64,000 nucleotides of DNA, taken from positions 1-64,000 of the forward strand of contig NZ_JPVN01000014.1 of NCBI RefSeq assembly GCF_000772945.1, in the 5' to 3' direction. This DNA is from Ureibacillus manganicus DSM 26584. GTDB lineage: Bacteria; Bacillota; Bacilli; Bacillales_A; Planococcaceae. The position numbers and the translations under genes were made by a program. Below the pieces are notes generated by a model that worked only from the letters and a program-made list of their open reading frames with translations, did not search any database and had not been told where the DNA came from. Of this stretch, positions 8,084 to 16,950 are shown in pieces (the first letter of the stretch is position 1; each line of letters starts with the position of its first letter).

Positions 8084-8809
8084 ATGTCCAAAGAGATGTA
8101 TGTACAAATAAATGTTTGTAAACTATACGCTAAATTGGTTGGAGAAAATAAAGGAAAACCGACTATTGTAATGGATGCTGGGTATGGAGATACTTCAAAG
8201 GTTTGGGATTCATTGATTAGTGATCTATCAAAGCTGTCTGATGTTCTCGTTTATGATCGAGCGGGACTTGGGAAAAGTGAAACAAGTTCTAAACCCAGAA
8301 CTAGTAGTGAGATGGTAAGAGAATTGCATGAACTTCTGGATAAAGTAAATATAAAACCCCCATACATATTAGTTGGACATTCATTTGGTGGAGTTAATAC
8401 ACGTCTGTATGCAACTGAATATGAAAATGAGGTATTTGGGCTTGTCTTGGTCGATTCTACACCAGAAGAATATAGGGAGAGATTCCTTCCTACGATGCCA
8501 CAAGAGTTTCAACAAGCATACAACAAGCAATTCATTTACGAAGGTAATTACGATGAGTTTATGAAAAGCTTAAAACAGTTGAAGAATACAAGAAGAATGT
8601 TAAATGTCCCGTTGATTGTTCTTTCAGCGGGAAAGAAAGCTCATTATTCAAAAGAATCACAAGCATTGTGGCATGAGATGCAAAGAGAGATTCTTGAAAT
8701 ATCCTCAAACGGGGAATTTATCATTGCTGAAAATAGTGCCCATTATATACAGAATGATGAACCAGAAGTAATCGTTAGCGCAATAAAGAGGCTTATTGAA
8801 AACTATTAA
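8084..8809 (+). CDS. Alpha/beta hydrolase
   Basis: This is a 241-residue cytoplasmic hydrolase of the alpha/beta fold. The nucleophile elbow is GHSFGG near residues 102-107, and the catalytic histidine is probably that of NSAHYIQ near the C terminus. The stretch VYDRAGLGKSE near residue 62 is the usual fold marker. An acid residue probably lies in the strand before the last helices but is not clear. The substrate is unknown. It is a single-gene unit bounded by hairpins at 8012 and 8834. A second hydrolase of the same fold follows at 8927 but is only distantly similar. Confidence 0.88.
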   Translation: MSKEMYVQINVCKLYAKLVGENKGKPTIVMDAGYGDTSKVWDSLISDLSKLSDVLVYDRAGLGKSETSSKPRTSSEMVRELHELLDKVNIKPPYILVGHSFGGVNTRLYATEYENEVFGLVLVDSTPEEYRERFLPTMPQEFQQAYNKQFIYEGNYDEFMKSLKQLKNTRRMLNVPLIVLSAGKKAHYSKESQALWHEMQREILEISSNGEFIIAENSAHYIQNDEPEVIVSAIKRLIENY

Positions 8810-8833
8810 TATATATTACTGCAAATGAACCGA

Positions 8834-8867
8834 GGCATTCCTTAAAGAAGGAGAAATGCCATTTCTT
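8834..8867 (+). terminator. Intrinsic terminator after the first alpha/beta hydrolase
   Basis: GGCATTCCTT and AAGGAGAAATGCC form an imperfect stem followed by ATTTCTT. Confidence 0.7.
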
Positions 8868-8926
8868 ATTGAAGATTTCTACATATGGAGTTTAATTAAT
8901 CTTAATAATAGTTTAGGAGCTTGCAT

Positions 8927-9964
8927 GTGAAAAGGAAAAGAAAGGTCATTATTTTTCTTATTACAATAACTTTGTTCATATTAACTATTCTTTTATTTCC
9001 TACCTGGACACCTAAAATCGAAGGAGTAAACAGTGTTGCAGAATTAAAACAAATCGAAATAAATGGTACAAAACTTGAAGTGATGATTAGAGGTGTTGAT
9101 AAGAGTAATCCGATTATCATCTTCGTGCATGGTGGTCCTGGCTGTTCAGAGATTCCTTATGTCAGAAAGTATCAAGATCTTCTGGAGGAACATTTTACAA
9201 TTGTTCATTACGACCAGAGGGGGAGTGGAAAGTCATTTCACTTTTTTGAAGACTACTCAAATATATCGATAGATCAACATGTGGAAGATTTATTGGCTCT
9301 GACTGAGTATGTTAAAAATGAATTACACCAAGAAAAAGTAATATTAATAGGCCATTCTTTTGGAACAAACATAGGATTGCAGGCTGCAAGTCAAAACCCA
9401 AATAGCTACGCAGCTTATGTTGGTATTGGTCAAGTTTCCAACATTATAGATAGCGAGACAGATAGCTTAGAATATACAATAGACCAAGCGCACCAAGCGG
9501 GAAATCAAAAAGATTTAGAGCAATTAGAGCTGCTTAGAGATTCTATTAAAAGCGGCGAAGCACTTACACCAAGAAGCATGGTCCGTAAATACGGAGGAGC
9601 AGCAAGGTTAATCGATGATAATATGGACTATTTCACTGGGTTTCTAACGAGCCCAGAATATAACGTGCTTGATGTGATACGTTATTTTAGTGGAATTTCA
9701 GCAACACAAGCAATATTACTAAATGAACAAAACAAGAAGGATATCACAACAATAGTAGATAAAGTTGATATTCCTTTGTATTTCGTCATGGGAAAATATG
9801 ATTATATGACATCAACAAAAGCAGCAAAAGAATATTTTGATCAATTGGAAGCCCCAGTGAAGGATTTCGTTGTATTTGAGAGTTCTGCACATTACCCGCA
9901 GTTTGAAGAAGAAGTACTTTTTGCTGAATGGTTGATCAAAACGTGGAGAAGTTTGGAGAAGTAG
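8927..9964 (+). CDS. Membrane-anchored alpha/beta hydrolase, proline iminopeptidase-like
   Basis: After a basic start (KRKRK) a single membrane helix spans about residues 7-25, so the catalytic domain should face outward. HGGPGCSE near residue 68 is the oxyanion-hole motif of the proline iminopeptidase-like group, and GHSFGT near 142 carries the nucleophile serine. The late SSAHYPQF supplies the probable catalytic histidine. TAGGAG (8914-8919) is 7 bases before the GTG at 8927, which is why this start is chosen over the TTG at 8921. The substrate is unknown. Confidence 0.87.
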   Translation: MKRKRKVIIFLITITLFILTILLFPTWTPKIEGVNSVAELKQIEINGTKLEVMIRGVDKSNPIIIFVHGGPGCSEIPYVRKYQDLLEEHFTIVHYDQRGSGKSFHFFEDYSNISIDQHVEDLLALTEYVKNELHQEKVILIGHSFGTNIGLQAASQNPNSYAAYVGIGQVSNIIDSETDSLEYTIDQAHQAGNQKDLEQLELLRDSIKSGEALTPRSMVRKYGGAARLIDDNMDYFTGFLTSPEYNVLDVIRYFSGISATQAILLNEQNKKDITTIVDKVDIPLYFVMGKYDYMTSTKAAKEYFDQLEAPVKDFVVFESSAHYPQFEEEVLFAEWLIKTWRSLEK

Positions 9965-10004
9965 TTCACCTAAAATTTAAACATCTGATAGGGGGAAGGA
10001 ATTT

Positions 10005-10454
10005 ATGAAGAAAGTATTTAAGCAATTTGAAGATACACTGCATGAGATTCAAAAATTAAAAGAGGTAAAAGAATCCCAGCTAGTTGACCCGATTAGTGAA
10101 GGAAAGTGGTCTATTAGAGAAATTATAGGACACTTATATTATTGGGATAAGTATATTCTTGAAAATATGGTTCCTGCTATGTTTAATGGAGCAAACTTGC
10201 CACAGTTTCCAGACCATGACCAACATAATAAGGAAGCAATATCATATTTAATAGACTATTCAGTAGATGAAATTATAGATGCTTTCACTGAAACACGGAA
10301 GGAACTAATTGAAAGTACCTTAATAGTTGTTGAAGATGTTAGGTTTACTATTGGAAGTGGTAATCGACAGTTCTCAGTTGAAAGTTTTATAAAAATGTTT
10401 GTAGAACATGATATTCATCATTTGAAACAGATAAAAGAGAAGTTAAGTCATTAG
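10005..10454 (+). CDS. DinB family protein
   Basis: This 149-residue protein shares the DinB_2 layout. The first metal-binding histidine is in IREIIGHLYYWD (about residue 45), and the second pair is in EHDIHHLKQI near the C terminus. It is only distantly related to the DinB protein at 5149. The ribosome site GGGGGAAGG precedes the ATG. The kinase-like gene follows 13 bases after the stop, so the two are probably cotranscribed. Confidence 0.88.
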   Translation: MKKVFKQFEDTLHEIQKLKEVKESQLVDPISEGKWSIREIIGHLYYWDKYILENMVPAMFNGANLPQFPDHDQHNKEAISYLIDYSVDEIIDAFTETRKELIESTLIVVEDVRFTIGSGNRQFSVESFIKMFVEHDIHHLKQIKEKLSH

Positions 10455-10467
10455 AAGGGAGAAATCT

Positions 10468-11037
10468 ATGATTATCCTAATTAGCGCTGTCAGCAGTACC
10501 GGGAAAACCTTGATGGCCCAAAAGTTGTTAGAAAAATATCATATTACTTATCTTTCAATCGATCATTTAAAAATGGGTTTGTACAGAGGAGATAAGAATT
10601 GTGGATTCACACCACTAGATAGTAACGAAGTGATTGGTGATAAGCTCTGGCCAATAGTAAAAGGAATCATAATGACAAATATAGAGAATGAACAACACCT
10701 TATTATTGAAGGATGCTATATATTGCCGCACTATCTGAAAGACTTTGACAATTTTTACTCAGAAAAAATCATTCCAGTATTCTTCGGGTTTTCAACGAAT
10801 TATATTCAAGAAAACTTTGAAACAAAAATAGTAGAACATAGAAATGCAATCGAACACCGTGCTGGGTCAGAAGAAAGAACAGTAAACGAAGTAATAAACG
10901 AACATACAGAATTTAAAGAAGCCTGTATAAATGCAGATGTAAGGTATTTTGAAATTGAAAATGACTATGATACTGAAATAATGAAAATCTATGACTATAT
11001 TGAGACTGAAAAACGGAGAATCAATTGTTTAAAATAG
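10468..11037 (+). CDS. P-loop kinase-like protein
   Basis: The N terminus is a Walker A motif, SAVSSTGKT (residues 5-13), followed by a probable Walker B-like region (LSIDHLKMG, near 31) of the kind seen in small-molecule kinases and zeta-like or 2-phosphoglycerate kinase-like proteins. The length of 189 residues suits a single kinase domain. No substrate-specific motif is clear. It follows the DinB gene closely, with GAAGGGAG before the ATG. Confidence 0.7.
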   Translation: MIILISAVSSTGKTLMAQKLLEKYHITYLSIDHLKMGLYRGDKNCGFTPLDSNEVIGDKLWPIVKGIIMTNIENEQHLIIEGCYILPHYLKDFDNFYSEKIIPVFFGFSTNYIQENFETKIVEHRNAIEHRAGSEERTVNEVINEHTEFKEACINADVRYFEIENDYDTEIMKIYDYIETEKRRINCLK

Positions 11038-11092
11038 GGGGCTTGAGAAGTTCATTGTGGAGGATATTTCTTTTTGTAGAATTAACTATCCA

Positions 11093-11125
11093 ACAAAAAA
11101 GCCCCCTTAATAAGCAATTAAGGGG
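11093..11125 (-). terminator. Terminator of the minus-strand lipoprotein gene
   Basis: CCCCTTAAT pairs with ATTAAGGGG. On the minus strand the hairpin is followed by CTTTTTTGTT, so it ends transcription from the lipoprotein gene at 11255-11704. On the plus strand it lacks a T run. Confidence 0.75.
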
Positions 11126-11254
11126 AATCAAGATGCGCAACTAAAAAGGAAATCTCTTTTCATCTTCAATGGTCAGTTAATTAGTATATGTCCAATAATG
11201 ATAAGAGCTTAGATTGATATGGTTTAACAAAACTGTAAATAGAATAACTATTCC

Positions 11255-11704
11255 CTACTCTAAAATCCATTCGGTTATTAAAGGTTTTTTATCATAAGAA
11301 ATAGTGTATTGAAGTTTGGAGTACATCCATGTTTCAGGTTCGTATGTTTCTTCAATAATAATAGAATCTTTGTTGAAAATAATTAAGACTTTATTTTGTT
11401 CTTTGTTTGGAACAGTGAATATAAATCCACCATCTCCGTCTGGAATTTTCCAACCATTTTCTGATTTATCATAAAGCGAATCAACGATCTTAACACTTAA
11501 CTCAGAACTAAAATACTTTTCATATAACATAACTATTGATTCTTTGTTGTTCGTTTCTTTGGGTATGTCAGAAATATAATTTTGAATCTCATTTAAATAA
11601 TTATAAACTTTTTCGTCATTCCACTTTGAAAAATCATCCGACTTAGCTGCACTACATCCCACTAATAATGGTATACAAAGCATTACAAATAAAATAATTC
11701 GCAT
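11255..11704 (-). CDS. Small lipoprotein of unknown function
   Basis: The signal peptide ends in a lipobox, LLVGC, with the lipidated Cys17, so the mature protein of about 132 residues should be anchored to the outer face of the membrane. The rest is soluble and charged, and I recognise no domain. The ribosome site AAGGAGG lies before the ATG at 11704. It is monocistronic and runs opposite to its neighbours, with its own terminator downstream at 11093. Confidence 0.75.
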   Translation of the reverse strand: MRIILFVMLCIPLLVGCSAAKSDDFSKWNDEKVYNYLNEIQNYISDIPKETNNKESIVMLYEKYFSSELSVKIVDSLYDKSENGWKIPDGDGGFIFTVPNKEQNKVLIIFNKDSIIIEETYEPETWMYSKLQYTISYDKKPLITEWILE

Positions 11705-11940
11705 AGGCTAAAACCTCCTTCATATTTAGTTTCATAGACCTTATCTTACTAAATATATTTTATAGTTTTAGAAAGTTGACCATTTATTGATTTTCGGTGA
11801 GTAATATCCCGTGGCTTTAAAATATAAATCTATGTAGTATAGGATTTTTTCATTTATCATGTAGAATAAATAGAATGAACGAATCCGATTTTAGGTGGAT
11901 TTGTACCGTTCTACAAAAAGATAAATTAGGTGAAGATTCA

Positions 11941-12555
11941 ATGTTCGGAGAAATTTTAATTAAGGGACTTATTATTGGGTTCAGTATTGCGGCACCTGTT
12001 GGTCCCATTGGGGTTTTATGTATTCGCCGAACACTTGAGCATGGTAGGTTCGTTGGATTCGTTTCTGGTTTAGGAGCTGCAACAGCAGATGGAGTATATG
12101 GATTAATTGCTGGTCTTGGTTTGACACTAATCACAAATTTTTTAGTTGGACAGCAGTGGTGGCTTCAGCTTATTGGTGGAGCTTTCTTGTGTTACTTGGG
12201 TGTGAAAATATTCTTTTCAAGACCATCGAATACATCAGCCAAGGCAAAAGGAACCAACCCTTTTACAGCATACGCGTCAACCTTTTTCTTAACATTAACG
12301 AACCCAGTAACGATTTTATCATTCATTGCTATTTTTTCAGGTCTCGGAATAATGGATAAATACTCTACAACACTTGGCTTAGTTTTAGTGTTAGGAATAT
12401 TTTTAGGTTCAGCAATATGGTGGCTTTTGCTAAGTAACATAGCTGGAATTGTTGCGAACCGGATAGAGAAGTCTTCTCTAAGTCTTGTTAACCGTATTTC
12501 AGGATTAATATTATTATTGTTTGGCTTATATGGTTTAATAATTGGGATTATTTAA
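11941..12555 (+). CDS. LysE family amino-acid/metabolite exporter
   Basis: The protein has about 204 residues and six membrane helices. The N-terminal family signature GFSIAAPVGPIGVLCIRR is clear (residues about 12-29), as is the glycine-rich GLGAATADGVYGL. LysE/RhtB proteins export amino acids or related compounds using the proton gradient; the substrate cannot be read from the sequence. AGGTGA lies 8-10 bases before the ATG at 11941, while the in-frame ATG at 11875 has no site and would add a charged extension not seen in the family. Confidence 0.92.
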   Translation: MFGEILIKGLIIGFSIAAPVGPIGVLCIRRTLEHGRFVGFVSGLGAATADGVYGLIAGLGLTLITNFLVGQQWWLQLIGGAFLCYLGVKIFFSRPSNTSAKAKGTNPFTAYASTFFLTLTNPVTILSFIAIFSGLGIMDKYSTTLGLVLVLGIFLGSAIWWLLLSNIAGIVANRIEKSSLSLVNRISGLILLLFGLYGLIIGII

Positions 12556-12559
12556 AGAG

Positions 12560-12590
12560 GGCATTAATCTGAAAAGATTAATGCCTTTTT
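12560..12590 (+). terminator. Intrinsic terminator of the LysE gene
   Basis: A perfect 11-bp stem GGCATTAATCT/AGATTAATGCC with a GAAA loop is followed by TTTTT. Confidence 0.95.
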
Positions 12591-12937
12591 AACACGTTCA
12601 TTTCCTCAAAAAATTATGTTTCTTCTATTATATATTCCAATCTTCCAGACGAAAAAACTCGATTTGCTAATTTCAACCCCCAAAAAAACATTCCTCGTAA
12701 TCTACTTGTAACACGAAAGTAAAAGGTTTGTATTTTAATATAAAACTATAAAACTGTCAATAGGTTCTGAGTGGTAATATTCCTTTGCAGTGGTTATCAC
12801 TGGAAAATCTATAGAATAAAATCCTCTGACATATTAGGATTTTAAAATTAACTGTCACTCCTACCAGTTTATGGACCCTTTATTACGAAAATCGTGCTGT
12901 AACATTGTTGTTGTAGACGAAAGGGAGGAATTCAAAA
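12591..12937. other. Non-coding gap before the CAP-protein gene
   Basis: I find no convincing gene here. AAAATCCT and AGGATTTT (12817-12844) form a hairpin that could belong to the leader of the next gene. A 25-codon minus-strand frame at 12614-12691 has a ribosome-like ACGAGGA before its ATG but resembles nothing I know. The gap probably holds the promoter of the secreted CAP protein. Confidence 0.4.
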
Positions 12938-13771
12938 ATGAAAAAATTATTAACAACATCTTTAGTGGCAGCAACATTATTCGGAGCATCTTTTACAGCA
13001 GCAGATGCAGCAAGCTTAGATAAAGAAGTTAAGAGTGAAGCAAATCCGCAAGTCTTCCAAATTCAAGGCGATAACTATAAAGGAATAGCTATTAAATTAA
13101 TAGATAAAATCTCACTACAAAACGGAGATTTTGATTTTAATAAATTCAAATATTTAGTATTGAAAACGTTAAATGATTCAGAAGCTTATAAAGTAATTCA
13201 AGCTGGTAAAGTAGTAGAAAAACCTGCTTCAAATGAAGCTACTACTAATAAACCGGTAGAAAATGAGGTTAAAACACCTCAAGCACCAGCAACACCTGTA
13301 ACAAACAACAATACAAAAGCTCCAACGAATTCAAATAACCAACAAGTTGAAGCACCTGTAAAACAAACACCTACTACAAATGCAAATCAATCAGTTTCTG
13401 AATTTGAGAAACAAGTAGTAGATTTAACAAATGCAGAACGTCAAAAAGCAGGACTTAAACCGCTTGCAATTCATTCACAATTAATGAATGTAGCTGAAGC
13501 AAAATCAGCTGATATGGCGAAAAACAATTACTTTAGCCATAATAGCCCAACTTACGGAAGCCCATTTGATCAAATTAAAGCAGCTGGAATTTCATACCGT
13601 GCAGCGGGTGAAAACATTGCGCAAGGTCAAAGAACGCCAGCTCAAGTAGTACAAGCTTGGATGGATTCACCAGGTCACCGTGCAAACATCTTAAATGCTA
13701 ACTTCACTCATATTGGTGTAGGTTATGTAGCTGATGGTAACTACTGGACACAACAATTTATCCAACAATAA
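12938..13771 (+). CDS. Secreted CAP-domain (SCP/YkwD-like) protein
   Basis: A signal peptide (MKKLLTTSLVAATLFGASF, then an AxA site at about residues 23-25) is followed by a short folded segment, a low-complexity linker rich in Thr, Pro, Asn and Ala (about 95-155), and a C-terminal CAP domain (about 157-277). The domain motifs VVDLTNAERQKAGL, YFSHNSP, GENIAQG and MDSPGHRANIL are clear, with the conserved His and Glu residues in place. Relatives such as YkwD are extracellular proteins of uncertain role, some linked to spores or cell wall. GGGAGG precedes the ATG. Confidence 0.93.
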   Translation: MKKLLTTSLVAATLFGASFTAADAASLDKEVKSEANPQVFQIQGDNYKGIAIKLIDKISLQNGDFDFNKFKYLVLKTLNDSEAYKVIQAGKVVEKPASNEATTNKPVENEVKTPQAPATPVTNNNTKAPTNSNNQQVEAPVKQTPTTNANQSVSEFEKQVVDLTNAERQKAGLKPLAIHSQLMNVAEAKSADMAKNNYFSHNSPTYGSPFDQIKAAGISYRAAGENIAQGQRTPAQVVQAWMDSPGHRANILNANFTHIGVGYVADGNYWTQQFIQQ

Positions 13772-13790
13772 TAGAATCATATTTTAGAGA

Positions 13791-13832
13791 AGATGGTCTT
13801 TAAGTCATAATGGCTTAAGGCCATCTTTTTTT
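13791..13832 (+). terminator. Intrinsic terminator of the CAP-protein gene
   Basis: AGATGG and a TCTTTAAG arm pair with CTTAAGG and CCATCT, followed by TTTTTT. Confidence 0.92.
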
Positions 13833-13899
13833 GTTCATAATAAGGGGATGTAAATTTAGGATATAAATGGAAATGCGTGTTATCATAACATTAACAGAA

Positions 13900-13932
13900 G
13901 TGTTAATCTACTAGATTAATGCTTTTTATTTT
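13900..13932 (+). terminator. Second hairpin terminator in the 13772-13971 gap
   Basis: GTGTTAATC pairs with GATTAATGC, followed by TTTTTATTTT. It resembles the LysE terminator and lies upstream of the next gene, so it may be an insulator or an attenuator. Confidence 0.65.
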
Positions 13933-13971
13933 GCGCTTCGTTACTAATAGATAATGAACGGAGGAATAGAA

Positions 13972-14448
13972 ATGATATCAAAACGTACATTTACGATTAC
14001 AGCTTTCTTAGTTCTAGCTTTTATCATTTTTATAAATATTTTTAAGAAGGACTTATGGGAAACAAACGAAGAATTATTAAAACAGGAAGTGTTAGCAATT
14101 GGAGATTCAGTATATGCAGTGAAACTAACAGATGTTACGCCATTTGAATGGGATGTCGTTTATACCTTTGACCCATACATACCAAAAGAAACAATCTACG
14201 AAACAGTTGGCTATAAGTGGGACAGTATTAGAGAAACAGTAAGTGAAGGTATGAACCAAATTGTGTTTTTAAAGGATGGAAAAGTGGTTTGCTATTTGTA
14301 TGGGTACCCAGAAAATAACGGCTACGGAATAGACTTTCGAAGAGGAAAATATAATAAAGTAGAATTCGCTTCTGTACTTAGTGTTGACGATGACTTAACC
14401 TTCCAAGTAGTAAAAAGGGATGAAGTGATCTATTTAATGAGTCTTTAA
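13972..14448 (+). CDS. Membrane-anchored protein of unknown function
   Basis: The protein of about 158 residues has a single N-terminal membrane helix (residues about 7-25) and an outward domain with alternating beta-like segments. I do not recognise a named family. The stretch ending YLYGYPENNGYG resembles nothing diagnostic. ACGGAGGA stands 6-8 bases before the ATG at 13972, so the earlier ATG at 13954 is not used. A small lipoprotein gene follows 31 bases downstream and is probably cotranscribed. Confidence 0.72.
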   Translation: MISKRTFTITAFLVLAFIIFINIFKKDLWETNEELLKQEVLAIGDSVYAVKLTDVTPFEWDVVYTFDPYIPKETIYETVGYKWDSIRETVSEGMNQIVFLKDGKVVCYLYGYPENNGYGIDFRRGKYNKVEFASVLSVDDDLTFQVVKRDEVIYLMSL

Positions 14449-14479
14449 GCAAATTAGTCTGGGGTGATTTGTCATAAAG

Positions 14480-14965
14480 TTGTTTGCTCTTTTTTCGATC
14501 GCATTAACTCTATTGCTAGTAGGTTGCCAGTCGGACAATATTCATACAATTCCACCTTCACATCCTCAATACTTCGATATGACCATTGATTTGCACGGTG
14601 AAAATAGTGAATATATCGTTGATACAAAAGTGACACTTCTAATGCAAACCTCACAAATTACAACACTCCATTTCACTTTTGAAGAAATAAACACTTCGAA
14701 TGTCGCAACAGTAGAAAATCAAGGCTCGCAACTACAAAAATACGAGAAAGAACTTTACCGTGGAAAGTTGGAGGTTGGGGAAGAAATGCACTTTGAAATT
14801 CCAATTAATACGTTGGATAAAGGGGAGTATTACCTACGAGTACAGGCTTTGACGGAGGAAAATGAAAACGGTGAACGATGGGGAGGTCTAGCAACAATTC
14901 ATCTAAAAACTGATGAGGATGGAAATGTTGTAGAAAAAGTAATCAATATCATTGCGGATAATTAG
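14480..14965 (+). CDS. Small lipoprotein of unknown function
   Basis: A short hydrophobic signal ends in LLLVGC with the lipidated cysteine at residue 16 from the TTG at 14480. The mature part is about 145 residues and beta-rich, with FDMTIDLHGENSEYIVD at its start; no domain is recognised. The start is odd. Counted from TTG, the signal lacks the usual basic residue, while an in-frame ATA at 14474 followed by AAG would give the normal start Met-Lys-Leu and stands 5-6 bases after the ribosome site GGGGTGAT. It may use ATA or have lost an ATG. It probably shares a message with the gene at 13972. Confidence 0.72.
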   Translation: MFALFSIALTLLLVGCQSDNIHTIPPSHPQYFDMTIDLHGENSEYIVDTKVTLLMQTSQITTLHFTFEEINTSNVATVENQGSQLQKYEKELYRGKLEVGEEMHFEIPINTLDKGEYYLRVQALTEENENGERWGGLATIHLKTDEDGNVVEKVINIIADN

Positions 14966-15076
14966 TGATCAATAACTAGGGTGATGAATTCTCAGGAGCA
15001 ATGGTCCAAGAAGGATTGTTGCTCTTTTATGTAGAAATAATTGAAAGAACAAGCAGCTTGGGTAGGGGGAGGAAGT

Positions 15077-15574
15077 TTGAGAAAAAGAAAACATAGCATA
15101 TTTTTGATAGGTGCTTTTATTATTTGTAGTGTATTTTATTTTGTATTCATCAGAGATAAATATCCTATCGTTGAAGAACTTCCAGAGGCCATGCAAAAAC
15201 AATTTAATATTGTCTATCATGAAGATATGAACAGAGTTTCCCTAGAACGAAATGGTGCAAACGAAAGAATTGGTATTACGATTGATGAAGATAAGACACT
15301 ATATATTGCAAATCCTGTAGGGAATAACATTACCGATTTCAATATTGATAAAAATAAAAAGGAAATTTACTTATTTAAGAGTGAGTTCAGCTACCATGAA
15401 GGGGACAATGATAAATTTCAACTTATCACAGTACCATATACTAAGTACGAGGAAGTAATAATTAACAATACATTAACTGTATATATAGATTATGGACCAG
15501 GGAATGAATTAAGAAAATATAATGTTACTAACGGAGAGTACGAATTATTGGAATATAATTATCCAGTAAAATAG
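15077..15574 (+). CDS. Membrane-anchored protein of unknown function
   Basis: The protein has about 165 residues, a basic start (RKRKH), one membrane helix at about 8-26, and a mostly polar outer domain. No domain is recognised. GGGGGAGGAAG ends just before the TTG at 15077, which decides the start; the frame continues upstream to 15041 without a ribosome site. It is the third in a series of small envelope proteins (13972, 14480, 15077). Confidence 0.7.
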   Translation: MRKRKHSIFLIGAFIICSVFYFVFIRDKYPIVEELPEAMQKQFNIVYHEDMNRVSLERNGANERIGITIDEDKTLYIANPVGNNITDFNIDKNKKEIYLFKSEFSYHEGDNDKFQLITVPYTKYEEVIINNTLTVYIDYGPGNELRKYNVTNGEYELLEYNYPVK

Positions 15575-15597
15575 TGTGGATTGGGAGTTAATGAAAA

Positions 15598-15630
15598 AAA
15601 CTACATCCACTGGATGCAGTTTTATTTTTT
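15598..15630. terminator. Bidirectional terminator between convergent genes
   Basis: AACTACATCC pairs with GGATGCAGTT with one mismatch and is flanked by TTTTATTTTTT on the plus side and by TTTTTTTCATT on the minus side. It serves the gene at 15077 and the convergent small gene at 15622. Confidence 0.88.
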
Positions 15631-15729
15631 CTTAAGTAGAATATCCCCAAGTGGGAGTCCAACTACAATAAATAGAACTGTTACAACTGTTAAGGCTTGG
15701 ATAATAAATACACCAGCTTGATCGAACAT
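15622..15729 (-). CDS. Small single-pass membrane protein (35 residues)
   Basis: This short minus-strand gene begins with ATG at 15729, with a perfect AAAGGAGG 7-8 bases upstream, and ends in TAA inside the T tail of the terminator. The product has a short polar start (MFDQAGVF), one membrane helix of about 20 residues (IIQALTVVTVLFIVVGLPLG) and a basic tail (KKK), a plan typical of small bacterial membrane proteins that bind larger complexes. Nothing shows its partner. The coding sequence, ribosome site, helix and terminator together make it a real gene. Confidence 0.72.
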   Translation of the reverse strand: MFDQAGVFIIQALTVVTVLFIVVGLPLGDILLKKK

Positions 15730-15962
15730 CGTGTTTTTCCTCCTTTACGGTCTTTCAATCTATCATACCTTATATACTATTTTATTTCCATCTACCTACT
15801 AAAAAGTACAGAAAAATTACAAAAGATACTTTTTCAAGAGGTAAATGTGGTTTTCAAAGCAGTTACCTGTTAAGGATTCTGTTAATCCTTAGGTTGCGAA
15901 GATTTGTGAATTACTATACTTAATATAAAAAGTAAAAAAAATGAATTTTCGGAGGGATAAAA

Positions 15963-16520
15963 ATGACAAAAATATTATTAGTGCCTCAAAATATCGATTT
16001 TGCAAAAGCGATGTCTTCACTTTCATCAGCACCAGAAGTGAAAAATGCATTAGGTATGACTGATGAACAAACCTCACTTGAAGGGACTGTTGAATTTATC
16101 GAGTACATTCTTGAACAAGAAAAGCTTGGAAAGCAATATTCACGGGTGATACTGAATGAAAACGGAGATTTAATAGGGGTCATAACAATAAAAGATATAA
16201 ATGAAGCCAATAAAACAGCGCATATCGGTACTTGGATTGGTCATCAATATTGGGGTAAAGGTTATAACGAACTAGCTAAACTAGAAATCCTACATACTGC
16301 ATTTACAGAATTGGATTTAGATTTTGTATTTGCCGGGGCAAAACTAAGCAATATCCGCTCTCAAAAAGCTCAAGAAAAGCTACCCTATATTAGAATTGAC
16401 GTCCAATCTGAATTCCCAGATGAACACAAAAAATTAGAGTTCCAAGTAAAAGCACCGTGTATTTTGAATGTAATAGAGAAGGAAATGTTTTTGAAGTGGT
16501 ATTCGGAAAATAAGAAATAG
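15963..16520 (+). CDS. GNAT family N-acetyltransferase
   Basis: The 185-residue protein has the GNAT fold marks: GDLIGVITIKDI (beta4), HIGTWIGHQYWGKGYNELAKL (beta4/alpha3 with a loosely kept acetyl-CoA loop GKGYN) and ANIR-like SNIRSQKAQEK for the late helix. RimJ/RimL-type relatives acetylate the N terminus of proteins or small amines; the substrate is unknown. GGAGGGAT lies before the ATG. The DUF1428-like gene follows 28 bases later. Confidence 0.8.
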   Translation: MTKILLVPQNIDFAKAMSSLSSAPEVKNALGMTDEQTSLEGTVEFIEYILEQEKLGKQYSRVILNENGDLIGVITIKDINEANKTAHIGTWIGHQYWGKGYNELAKLEILHTAFTELDLDFVFAGAKLSNIRSQKAQEKLPYIRIDVQSEFPDEHKKLEFQVKAPCILNVIEKEMFLKWYSENKK

Positions 16521-16548
16521 TCGTGGATTAAAAACAAAGGAGAATTAA

Positions 16549-16899
16549 ATGTATAAAGTTTTATATTTATATCCAGTCTTGAAACAGAAAAAAGATAGAT
16601 TTATAGAAATTAATAAAAAGGCATCTCTTATTTACAAGGAATATGGTGCTATTGAAGATGATACTTTCCAAAGCACTCTCATTGATGCCATGTATGGGTG
16701 TAAAGGAATGGAGGCATCGGTTGAGCTCCATGATGATGAAACTTTGATGTGCTCAGTTTCTACATTTAGTAATAAACAGCATCACGATATAGTTATGGAG
16801 AAGGTTGACTCTGATCTTCGAATTGAAGAATTATATAATGAAATGATTAAGTTAATTGATATGAGCCGAGTCGTTCGGGGTGAATTTGAAAAGGTTTAA
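16549..16899 (+). CDS. DUF1428-like protein
   Basis: The 116-residue soluble protein shows the layout of DUF1428 (YbaA-like dimeric alpha/beta barrel): a strand-rich start (YKVLYLYPVLKQKK), a helix ending YKEYGAIEDDTF, the strand VELHDDETLMCSVSTF and the helix KQHHDIVMEKVDSD with DLRIEELY. Similarity to the family is modest but the order of these parts is right. The function of DUF1428 is unknown. AAAGGAG precedes the ATG. Confidence 0.6.
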   Translation: MYKVLYLYPVLKQKKDRFIEINKKASLIYKEYGAIEDDTFQSTLIDAMYGCKGMEASVELHDDETLMCSVSTFSNKQHHDIVMEKVDSDLRIEELYNEMIKLIDMSRVVRGEFEKV

Positions 16900-16950
16900 T
16901 TAGATAGACCAATTTACTGATGCCAAGTAGTTTTGAAGGAGGATGTATCA

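Noticed and set aside
12614-12691. 25-codon minus-strand frame with an ACGAGGA site
   Set aside because: Too short, no terminator, no known match. It may be real but I cannot support it.
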